In this document: positions 45,864-55,751 of the stretch, one piece after another | Numbering within the stretch: the stretch's first letter is position 1 | Layout: the number at the start of each line of letters is the position of its first letter | From: Agroathelia rolfsii | Lineage: Eukaryota; Basidiomycota; Agaricomycetes; Amylocorticiales; Amylocorticiaceae | Length of the DNA stretch: 64,000 bases | Direction of reading: 5' to 3' | Assembly: GCA_018343915.1 (NCBI GenBank) | Contig: JABRWF010000001.1 | Location: forward strand, 3,472,001 to 3,536,000 | Program-made: the position numbers and the translations under genes | Notes under the pieces: model-generated | Told to the model about the DNA's origin: nothing | The model's input: the letters and a program-made list of their open reading frames with translations, nothing else | Databases searched by the model: none

Positions 45864-48800
45864 TAGAAGGGTCGACGGAAAGGGCCATTTCGGCCGACCC
45901 CTATCTCTCGAATCGTTTCTCCTCATTTCTCTCCCTCAATTCAGTCTCTATTTCTGGTGCGCATGGACAGCACCTCCATATCCCAATTATGTTCCATGGA
46001 CATTTCCTTTCTCTTGTAACTTTAGCTATGATAGACTCTGGTGCATCCTCTTCTTTTGTCCATTCCCGCTTTATTAAAGAAAATAAAATAAAAACAAAAA
46101 AACTTCCTCATGCAATACCTGTACATAATATAGACAACTCGCTTAACGCTCAAGGAAAAATCGAAGAAATTGCTATTCTTGAGACAAGCATTGGCGGAAT
46201 AAGAAAGAAACTCCCGTTCTTAGTTACGGACATCGGGCAAGAAAATGTTATCCTGGGAATCGATTGGCTTCGGTTGGAGAACCCGGTAATAGACTGGTCA
46301 GCAGGAAAAGTTGCACATCCCAACCGCATGACCATCTCCTCCAGCCTCTTACCAAATTGGGCAGCGGAATTTACTTCCGTATTTTCTAAAGAAGCCTCTC
46401 AAAGAATGCCCCTTAGAAAGCCCTGGGATCACAAGATCAAGCTCAAAGAAGGAGCCCAGCTGCGGAGAAGCAAGGCGTATCCCCTATCTGTCAAAGAAGA
46501 AGAAGCCCTCATTGATTACCTCCAAGAGAACCTAGAGAAAGGATACATCCGAAAGTTAGAAAGCCCTATTGCTGCCCCCATGTTCTTTGTCCCAAAAAAG
46601 AACGGATCCCTTAGACCAGTCCAAGACTACCGGAAGCTCAATGCCAAGACGATAGAGAACGCCTACCCTCTACCCCTTATTTCTGAACTCCAGGATAAAA
46701 TGACTAAGTTCCGAACTTTCTGCAAGATTGATCTCCGATGGGGCTTCAATAACATCCGGATTAGAGAAGGAGACAAATATAAGACTGCCTTCATCACTAA
46801 CAAGGGGCTGTTTGAACCAATGGTTATGACTTTCGGCTTATGTAACGCACCAGCCACAATGCAGACAATGATGGACGACCTCTTCTACAAATTTAACCAG
46901 CTTGGATGGCTAGTTCATTACATAGACGACATCATTATCGGTGCACAAACAAAAACCAAACTTCGCGCACGAGTACTAGAAGTGCTGGGGGTCCTTAAAA
47001 ACAATGATCTGTTCGCCAATCTTGAAAAATTCGAGTATGACGTGCCCGAAGTAGACATCCTGGGAGCCCTAGTATCATTTGGTTCAATTCGCATGACCCC
47101 GGAAAAGGTCAAAGCAGTTCTGGAATGGCCAATACCCCAAAAGGTCTCTGACGTCCGGCGTTTCCGTGGCTTAGCCAACTATTACCGACGCTTCATTCGG
47201 AACTTTGCGCAAATTTGTAAACCTTTGGACCGCTTAACCAGAAAAGTCAAATGGAAATGGGAAAAAGAAGAACAAGAAGCGTTCGACAGTCTAAAGAAAG
47301 CTTTCACTTCGGCACCAGTCCTTGGGGCTTATTCGCAGACAGCAGAAACCCGTCTTGAAACCGATGCATCTAATTTCGCGACAGGAGCAGTCCTTCTCTA
47401 GAAACAGGAAGATAATTCCTAGCGACCAATTGCCTTCCTCTCCCAAGCAATGAATGACACGGAGTGAAACTACGACATTTGGGACAAGGAAATGCTAGGA
47501 ATCATCAGAGCACTAGACTCCTGGTGACACTACCTTATTGGACTCCCCCACCCCTTCAAAATCCGCACCGACCATAAAAATCTCGAATACTGGAAGACGG
47601 CCCAAAATCTGACAAGGCGACAAGCCAGGTGGTCCCTATTTCTGTCGGAATTCTGCTTTACCATCTCTTATCTCCGAGGTTCCGAAAACGGCCACGCTGA
47701 CCCCTTATCCCAACGACCCGACTTCCAAAAATCCGACGAAGAAGATAACCTTGACCAAGTAGTCTTAGATCCTAAGCTATTCCGGATAAATGCCGCAAGA
47801 AGAGGTCACGTAGAAATACAAGGGGAAAAGAACATTCTAGACCGCATCAGAAGCAAAGCAAGGGACGCAGAAATTGCAAATGCATTAGGATTAGTCAAAG
47901 AGCTTGGCCCGGTTAAACTCCAAAAGGGTTTGGAAGAATGGAATGAGGAAAATGGATTAATCTTACATCTCGGAAAAGTCTATGTACCACACGATACCAT
48001 ACTCCGCAACAACATTATCCGACTCCACCATGACGTTCCATCAGCCGGTCACCCCGGTCGACACAAGACACTCGAACTTGTATCTAGGAACTATTGGTGG
48101 CCAGGATTGACCAAGTCCGTCAATGACTATGTTGCCTCATGCCCAAATTGCCTCGCTTCTAAAACAGCCAGATCAATGCCAGTAGGACCTCTAGCACCTC
48201 TGCCTACCCCTGAACGACCTTGGGAACATGTCACATCTGATATGATTGTCAAACTGCCTGAATCACAAGGTTTCGATTCCATACTAGTGGTTGTAGATAG
48301 GCTGACAAAGATGTGCCACTTAATACCGTGCGTAGAAGCAATTACGGCCTCAGAAATAGCAGACCTTTACTTGACCCATATGTTCCAATTACATGGCCTA
48401 CCACACCAGTGGACTTCTGATCGAGGACCCCAGTTTGCAGGGAAGGTCATGAGGGAAATCCATAAACGGTTAGAAATCAAGACATCCCTCTCAACCGCTT
48501 ATCACCCGCAGTCAGATGGCCAAACGGAGTGCCTTAATCAGGAAGTAGAAGTGTATCTTCAAAACTACGTGTCACACCGCCAAGACAACTGGGCAGGCCT
48601 TCTTCCGCTAGCAGAATTCGCGCTTAACAACTGACAACAAGCCTCTACGGGTTCTTCTCCTTTTGAAATGAATTATGGCTTCTCACCCAGAATGAACCTC
48701 ACCACGGCAGGAATTCCAACTACCGAAGTGTCAAGGCTTACGCGCTTGACAATACCAAAAGGAACAACCTGCTTGTAAGGCACGCAGGCGGGCTGTAAGG

Positions 48801-50416
48801 CCGGGTTTTACGTTCACTACTAGTTTGGTATATTTCGAGTGCTCACGTGCTCCCGTTGCTACCAGTCGTAATAGAACAGTTTTGGATCTACTATGCTAGG
48901 ATCGCGGTCGGTACTCTAATCCGAAGATTTCCCGTGTGCTCTCTTTGCGTCTAATAAATCTTCAAACTGTTTCTTACTCAGGATAGGCGGCTTAGCCCTC
49001 CGTGATCAACTAACACTCGCTAGGACTTATTACTGCCTAGGCCTAAATGAATAGGGCTTTGTTCACGCGCAATTGCCTCTGTGTATTGAGGGCTTTCGTA
49101 GTCTTACTGCCTTCTAGTACTAAGGCCTATCTATTTGCTTACTAAGCTGCCCTTGAGGCCTTATGCTTAATAAGAGAGAGGAGGGGAGAGAGAGAGAGTG
49201 GGCTAGGACGAGTGTAGGCCTGAAGGCGAGATAATATATTAGTTTATGTAAGGAAATACAGAATGGGGGTGCCCTTACCTGAAGGCGAGAAGGTCGAAGC
49301 TAGAGTTCAGGTAAGGGCTACATGCTTGTATTTATACATAAGTGAAAGGGCCCGTGTGCAGCCTTGATGGTCTGTGCGCAGCCGGGGTTCGTAAGCAGGA
49401 ACATGTCAAATGCAGGGGCAGTGCTTTGTGCCTAAGTCCGATGAGCATCCGATCGGAATGATGAGTCTAGTACTCCTTAGTAATCGCACATTGATCGGAA
49501 CGACCCTGGTTCCTGAGTCTAGACCTTTTGATGAAAAAGAATGATCTAGACTCCGCCTTCCTAATATACTCTTGTCACGAGCACTCCTGTCACGTGGGGC
49601 TAACACAGCCAGTCACACACGCATCAAGATGTTGCCTGCAAGGTATTTTGTCCATAACTCCATGAATAAAAATCGTAAAAATATAATAAAAATATGTACA
49701 GATACGTAAAGAAAATGCGAAAAATGTCCAACTCATAACACGAAGGAGCACAATTATGGACGGAAAAAGTTAAGGAACTCCAGGAGGATGCTAAAGCAGC
49801 CTTGGACCACGCGGCTAGCAGGATGAAGTACTTCTTTGACAAACACGCAGCAGAAATCCCTAAGTACGCTGTTGGCAACAAGGTTTGGCTAAGCACGGAG
49901 AACATCAAGCTTACCCAGCCATCGAAGAAACTTTCTGCAAAATGGATTGGTCCCTACAAGATCACAGAACTTGTTGGAAACCGGGCAGTACGACTTGCGA
50001 TCCCGAAAAGATGGACAATACATGATGTTTTCCACGTATCACTGATCAAGCCACATGTTCAGGTTGAATCCAGACCCCTTGCACCTATTCCAGAAGTAGG
50101 AGAAGTTGAAGGAGAAGAAGAACATGAGGTCCTATGGATTAAGGACAGCCGGTTAAGCCCGAGGACAAAGAAGTTAGAATATTTGGTTGAATGGAAAGGA
50201 TACCCAGGAGAAGATTTGTGGGAAAAGGAAGCAAACATCACAAACGCCCCGAAACTAATCAAAGAATTCCACAAAAAAAACCCCAAAGCACCTAAACACC
50301 TTTCGGCTGCAGTCTTTGCGGATCTCCCATTTCGACCAATAGAAAACTTCACAGAAACCATGGAAAAGATTGGAGGAACATGGGAACTTGGGATGTTCCG
50401 GAGGAAATCCCCTTAG
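45863..50416 (+). pseudogene. Gypsy pol (protease, RT, RNase H, integrase, chromodomain), broken
   Basis: Polyprotein of the element, -1 relative to gag. Protease: AMIDSGASSSFVHSRF. Reverse transcriptase: RPVQDYRKLNAKTIENAYPL, FCKIDLRWGFNNIRI and the YIDD catalytic box in VHYIDDIIIG. RNase H begins ETDASNFATGAVL. Stops follow in the same frame at 47399 (TAG), 47420 (TAG), 47465 (TGA) and 47525 (TGA). Integrase: HHDVPSAGHPGRHKTLELV and CPNCLASKT (zinc-binding), then SDMIVKLP, TSDRGPQFAG and HPQSDGQTECLNQ (DDE core), then a TGA at 48632. A solo LTR interrupts the region at 48729-49740. The C-terminal part resumes in frame (VKELQEDAKAALDHAASRMK) and ends with a chromodomain: HEVLWIKDSRLSPRTKKLEY, LVEWKGYPGEDLWEKEANI. 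Chromodomains target such elements to marked chromatin. Confidence 0.92.
48729..49740 (-). mobile_element. Antisense solo LTR inside integrase
   Basis: 1,012 bp flanked by CGAAG (48724-48728 and 49741-49745). Read on the minus strand it starts TGTTATGAGTTGG and ends CCTTGACA, resembling the host element's LTR (TGTCATGAGAAGG...CCTTGACA), and shares a segment like GCTTCGACCTTCTCGCCTTC with it. It is therefore a related but diverged gypsy family. Insert plus duplication is 1,017 bp, a multiple of three, and pol is in the same frame on both sides. Confidence 0.88.
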
Positions 50417-50587
50417 GAAGGGGGTAATGTCATGAGAAGGGAAATTTTGCGGATTTTTCGAGTATTTTCTTGTAATATTTGGACTAGTATTTACGAAGTT
50501 ATGATATTTTCCTTTTCCTTTCCTTTTATTTTCTTATTTCTCTTATAAAAATTACCCTTTAGGGTGTGGACTGTGGGCAGTGCAGTG

Positions 50588-52192
50588 TGTTAGAATAGGC
50601 AATTCATGCCTCGATGGGAGTGACGGAGTCACAGTCACGCGGAGCGTGACTGTAATATGTAGCTACGGATTTTTGTAGTAGTTACTCTATTTGTTTGTCC
50701 GCGTACCGCGTCCAAGTACAAGGACAAGCGCAATGCTATCTTGCTTTTAACATATTACTGGCTGGCTCGCTTTTCTCACACAAACGAATCCGTGTAGCAG
50801 CACGTAAAATTGCATTTCTCCTGGTCACTCAATAGACGAACGGCCGTCTGACCAGGCAGCAAGCCGCGAGTTTCTGCAGCCCCGGGCTTTCATTAGCTCC
50901 TGGGGAGCTCTCTCATGTGCACGAAGTCAGCAACGCAATTGAAATCTAAGGACCCACCCGGCGTCAGGCCACTGGCCAATAGGCTCACGACAACATGCGC
51001 AAACCGGGCAGCAATGAGCTGTCGGTGGATAACAAGCCTCCGGATTCCATGAGAGAATCTCGGAGGGACGGGTAACCGCCACGACAAGGCGTCGTCGGAG
51101 CTGGCGAGGAGCCAGTGTAGGGTTTGGCATACCCACCGGAGTAGGCATAACAGGAGGGGATTCGCACGGGGATTCAGGAAGACCCCTGAATCAGGGCGAC
51201 GAATTCGACACGCATGCACGCACACGCACATACACACACACTCGCACACCAGTAATGCCGTTAGGGGGGTGCCGATGCACCCTACCTCTTTGTTCATTCA
51301 CCCAAGGGCTCAGCACGAGCATAGTCAAATTCACCACCCAACAAACATGCACGAAATGGCGGCAAACACGTCCACCACCATGCCGTGCAACCCGCCATCC
51401 AGAGGCATTGAGCCACGGGACCATCCCAGCCGTAGAGACGAGCAACGGGACAACACCGTGATGGATCACGACCCCAGGATGAGCACGAACCCGCCGTCAA
51501 GAGGCATTGAGCCGCGAGGACCGTCCCAGCCGCAAAGACGAGCAATGGGACAACACCGCGATGGATCACGACCCATAGGACGAGCACGGACACCAGGGGG
51601 TGCCAGGCACAATGGCGACGGCCATTCCGTCGTTGTGCTAATAATTTTCATTTGCTCAACATCACCCAGCCCCGGGCTATCGAGCCAAACGCGCGAAGAC
51701 CAAACCCGCCGCATTTAGCTCAACACAAACAACAAGTCCGGCATAGCACCAGCAACCAGAAGGTGCCGGCACATGCAGGAATTAACTGCCACGGCCCAAT
51801 CGCGCGCGCACGGCTGCCGCGATTTCTGTTTTGGATTTTCGGGCGCAAGTGGTATCTTGCACTTTTCATTTTATTTCTCTTCACTCATATCTCTTACTAT
51901 ACACCTTACACTACCTACACATCTACATTACCTAGATAGAATTTTCCTTCTATTCTGGTGGGATTTTCTTGGGGTTTGATTGCAAGGATTGAGGGGGTGT
52001 GTTAGAATAGGCAATCCATGCCTCGATGGGAGTGACGGAGTCACAGTCACGCGGAGCGTGACTGTAATATGTAGCTACGGATTTTTGTAGTAGTTACTCT
52101 ATTCGTTTGTCCGCGTACCGCGTCCAAGTACAAGGACAAGCGCAATGCTATCTTGCTTTTAACATATTACTGGCTGGCTTGCTTTTCTCACA
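50588..52192 (+). mobile_element. Small non-autonomous LTR retrotransposon (TRIM/LARD-like)
   Basis: 1,605-bp element inserted in the gypsy 3' LTR with target duplication CAGTG (50583-50587 and 52193-52197). Its LTRs are 193 bp (50588-50780 and 52000-52192), begin TGTTAGAATAGG and end TTTTCTCACA, and differ at three positions, all transitions. The 1.2-kb interior has no protease, RT or integrase. It ends in a purine tract (AAGGATTGAGGGGG) before the 3' LTR and contains a roughly 100-bp tandem duplication. It must have depended on enzymes supplied in trans. No conventional primer-binding site was recognised. Confidence 0.87.
51389..51588. repeat. Tandem duplication (~100 bp x 2) inside the small LTR element
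   Basis: Units 51389-51487 and 51488-51588 share blocks such as AGAGGCATTGAGCC and CAACACCG(T/C)GATGGATCACG. One reading frame gives the repeated peptide NPPSRGIEPR, so the duplication may expand a short coding segment. Confidence 0.8.
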
Positions 52193-52889
52193 CAGTGGTC
52201 ATGTGATTGGCCCTCACGTGTTCCAAGCCGCATGTCACAGGAGTAATCTTGGGGCTGCACGAACTTCCATTTCATCATCACGCATAGCCTAGGAACACAG
52301 ACTTCCTTCCCTAATCAATTCCTAATGGTTACCGGTACCGGTCCGGAAACGGATCTCCACACGGATGCCCGGTGGAGTTAGGTTAAAAGATCTTCCCCTG
52401 CATTGCCACAACTATGCTTCTATCTCCCTCTACGCACAGACCATTATTGCTGCGCACGGACCATTCAATAGTAGTATATATAGCACATGTAACTTGTCCT
52501 GAAGAGCTCAGCTTCGACCTCTTCGCCTTCAGGCAAGTAACAAAAAGTTTGTATTCCCTTTAAGTAGATTGCTAATAAAACTTTGCCTTCAGGGTATACT
52601 CTCTAGGCCTAGGCCTCACGTTCTAGCCCCCTTTTCCCCTTTCTCTTTCTATATACTAGGAGGCGGTGCAAATCCCCTCGTGTGTGTGCGTGAACTAAGA
52701 GCAACGAATATATAAGAGCTAAGAAAGTACCCGGTCCACCTTCAATATAATAAAGGTTGGATATCAGTGGGAACACTCTTGTATAGGTACTTAGATTTAG
52801 TGTTAAGAAGGGTATTGTTTGGTTAAGTGCACAAGTAGGCTCTCCACGCCCAACATCATTTAGTCAAGGAGTACACCCTTGACATCTGT

Positions 52890-53639
52890 GAGCTGTTGGA
52901 TGGATTTATTTTAAATACATATCTGGCTAGCACTTGCTATATTATCATATTTTATTGACTGTACTTATAATTAATTTAATTTCGTCTCTATATTTCAAAT
53001 TTGCTTAGATATGGATTAGTCAAGTCAACCTTTCGGAATAAAAAAAAAACAAATTGATTGACAAGGCTTGTACCTACTGAAAATACACTGACTAGAAAAG
53101 TGGTAGCATTTTTTTGCACGTTTGTTCCACGCTGATAACTGATTTTTAATGTTCTGCTCAACTACAGGGCTAGATGTAGCTCGGAGATTCAGCGCTATAT
53201 TCAGCAGTTGAATGCGTGATTGTGAACTAGCCCGTTAGGTTTATCCAGAACTTTCCCTTTCCCTCGCAGGGGCTTCATACAGGTTATTTACGTTTCATCA
53301 CTAAATGAGGCATTGCATGTTGGCCCTTGCTTCTATCCATCAAACCTGAGATATCAACTAACAAAATGATAAATCAATACATGTCATGTGTCGCCTTGAT
53401 CTGCTGTAGTGCTCGTTTATAAATCTTTGAAAGTCTCATAATGGCAACAATGCTTCTTCGTCCCTTCTGACAATCTGAGCCTGAATTTCGGAACCCTGGT
53501 AAACTGGCATCCGCTCGCCATTGGTTCCTCCCAGTATCACTCTACCAGATATCATTCATACTAATAGATATAAAAGAGAACCTGTATTGACAGACCGAGA
53601 CCCGTATTTCTATTCGAGTCGGGGTTGAGCATCATCCTG
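52890..53639. other. Intergenic region, no gene seen
   Basis: Lies between the gypsy element and the intact F-box gene. The first bases (GAGCTGTTGGATGG) probably belong to the severed 3' end of the F-box pseudogene; the remainder is AT-rich and should contain the promoter of the next gene. Confidence 0.45.
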
Positions 53640-55487
53640 ATGGCGACCCTGGAACTTGAGACAGAGTTAGGTAATGGAAAGGAGGAACTGGCACTGGCAC
53701 GTCGTCTTGGCAAAAAATACTTATCCATCCACACCTTTGTCAAAAGTCGTCTGAGAAGGATTGCTGCCGGTAGGAATCAACATGTATGTAAGAGCTCATC
53801 TGCCTGGATATACTAAATCTAATTAATGCCATATCGATTCGCGGTACTGGACCCCAAGCTCGCCTCTGCCACTAGTATTCATTATAGAGCAGGTTTGAGC
53901 CCCCTGTCTCCAATCCATTCTTTACCGTCGGAGATTTTATCCACTATTTTCAAGTGGCTTGAACGCGAATGCTTTCACTCGGAAACACCGCTGCTCTGGA
54001 TACGTGTAAATGGCGTTTGCTCTCGATGGCGAACAGTGGCGCTGCAGACACCTATGTTGTGGGCGGGATACATTCCCTTTCATCCAACACTAGCTGCGAA
54101 GTTCCTAAAACGATCCAGAGGTGTACCTCTGTCTTTTGTTCCCCTGTCACTTCAACGTCCGGGCCCTATGCTCCCAGAGAAGTTACTAGTTTGGTTTGAC
54201 ACAGTTCTGCCAGAAATCCATCGAGCGAAGGAAATATCCGTGAAGCTACGGTCTAAATCAGAAGAGATACCAAGAATATTCTCGGTCATACAGAATACTC
54301 CGATGCCTCATCTGGAATCGCTGGCCTTCTTCAAAGATACTTCGCCTGAAGAACAAAGTGTAGCGTACAAGTCTTTTATATTTCATCCGCCGCCTTCGCT
54401 GCAACACATCTCTTTTCACGGATATGGGCCTCGGATAGATTGGGAGCATGCTATATTCCCCAATCTCAGACACCTAGAACTTGAAAATATGCCATATGAG
54501 AGTCTCCCTTCCTTAGAGCACTTTCTCGCCTTTTTGAAGGCCACACCTCGTCTCGAGATACTACGGATAGAATCTTCAATCAAATCAATAGACGAGGCTG
54601 CCGCTCAACTCATTTTACCTTTGAGCGACCAGCTCAAATATCTCAAGGAGGTTTCTCTCCTCATCCAGTTCTACAGTACACTTATCTTACTTCGATCAAT
54701 CCTCCTTACAAACGAAACTCGAGTTGATATATTTATGTCTACCATCGATCCAAGGAATAGGGCCGAAACACTTGTCCTTCGTATCCACGATCTAATTGAA
54801 TGTTCGCCATACTCCGTTGCGTCTGTCAAGGTCGTTTCAATTTCGTTCCTACTTGGAACGGTCGTTTCCCTGTTCAGATACGGAGATAAAGACAAAAGCT
54901 GGATTACCATGCGAACCTATTGTTTCCTTGATGTCGCCACTATCCTCGAAACCATATCGCTCACCAATTTGGAGCACTTGGAGTTGGACCTCTCGAATTC
55001 AGTTTTTTTACATCACACAGAACGGTGGACAACAATGTTTTCGTACATGACGTCTCTGCGAACGCTGGAAATAACGAATATGACGAGATCAGCGCTGCTA
55101 CTTAAACTCCTTGCAGCTCCTGCTGGCATTTCCCACCATCCCGGCGACGCGAACGCGTTCCTAGCCCTCCGAAGGGGCCAAAGTTTCTTGTTGCCCGAGC
55201 TTCGAGAGGTAACCATTGGCAGTCACCGCACTCGTCCAGATCACTCATGGGAAGGTAGCGAGCGGGGAATGTTTATCTGGACTCTGGTCCAGTTTGTAGG
55301 CGCACGCTCGATTCCGATGGTTTTGGGTTTGGACAACGGTCCTTATCGACGCCAGTTGCAAAAAATGACTGTGATCCAGGATCCATCTGATCCAGTCTTG
55401 GACCCAAAGACAGGATTTGGTGTTACGATGATCGAGAAACTCTCGAAATCGTTGGAGACATTCAACCTTTTATGGTCTGATGTATAA
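53640..55487 (+). CDS. F-box protein
   Basis: Likely substrate receptor of an SCF ubiquitin ligase. Preferred model: exons 53640-53783 and 53859-55487 (590 residues), starting MATLELETELGNGKEELALA; the exon-1 motif KSRLRRIA is also preserved in the decayed paralogue, which supports this start over the in-frame ATG at 53826 (553 residues, no intron). The F-box is IHSLPSEILSTIFKWLERE, followed by RVNGVCSRWRTVALQTPMLW, the usual agaricomycete layout. The rest is a leucine-rich, LRR-like region with irregular repeats (LRHLELENMPYESLPSLEHF, NLEHLELDLSNSV, SLRTLEITNMTRS, LLPELREVTIGSH). The target is unknown. This gene type is highly expanded in Agaricomycetes. Confidence 0.82.
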
Positions 55488-55751
55488 AGCTTGTGGGCTT
55501 CAAATGTTTGCAGTTCTGATATACGTTCGAAGATACGGTTGTCTATACATGATCAATATATCATCCTGCCTTACAAAGGGTATTATCCTTGGCGACAGTG
55601 AACGTACAAATACATTGATCTGAATTGCTACTACAAAATGTATTATTTATATATGGTTATCGTTAGTGCTCGTGTGTTATTGATGGTGTATGTAATGAGA
55701 GGCATTTGAAATAGAACATTGACACCGGGAAGACCAATTATCGATATCCGT

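Larger units (their letters stand above)
43346..45866 (+). pseudogene. Gypsy gag, interrupted
   Basis: Encodes the structural protein of the retrotransposon. The N-terminal part is acidic and proline-rich (HISEEEEEEESGEE). The capsid region contains GQAPEKWSGDWSKYQSFVFG and FSFEKDLYAKFKALYG. A CCHC zinc knuckle, CYNCQQWGHFASNC, lies near 45,610. In-frame TGA stops occur at 43997 and 44252. The frame is then broken by the solo-LTR-like insert 44338-45398 and resumes in the same frame after it (SLE|SLMEAAVDAKEG across the insert). Gag ends at a TAG at 45864-45866 directly after a slippery heptamer. Confidence 0.88.
42026..52884 (+). mobile_element. Ty3/gypsy chromovirus retrotransposon with three nested insertions
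   Basis: Complete LTR element flanked by the 5-bp duplication TCTGT (42021-42025 and 52885-52889). Both LTRs begin TGTCATGAG and end CCTTGACA and are 847 bp once the insertion in the 3' copy is removed. Gag with a zinc knuckle, protease, reverse transcriptase, RNase H, integrase and a chromodomain follow in gypsy order. Removing the three inserts with their duplications (1,066, 1,017 and 1,610 bp) leaves an element of about 7.2 kb. Internal stops in gag and pol show that it is now dead. A purine tract (GGAAGGGGGTAA) precedes the 3' LTR. It is related to agaricomycete gypsy chromoviruses. Confidence 0.95.
50428..52884 (+). repeat. 3' LTR of the gypsy element, split by a nested insertion
   Basis: Begins TGTCATGAG directly after a purine tract and ends CCTTGACA at the TCTGT duplication. 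The LTR sequence is 50428-50587 plus 52198-52884, exactly 847 bp, matching the 5' LTR. Confidence 0.93.

Noticed and set aside
50893..51297. Minus-strand frame with a Cys/Val-rich run (VCECVCMCVCVHAC)
   Set aside because: Produced by a CA-repeat in the interior of the small LTR element; no evidence of coding.
53826..55487. F-box gene as a single-exon 553-residue protein starting at 53826
   Set aside because: Not excluded, but the upstream exon at 53640 is preserved in the paralogue and splices in frame, so the two-exon model is preferred.
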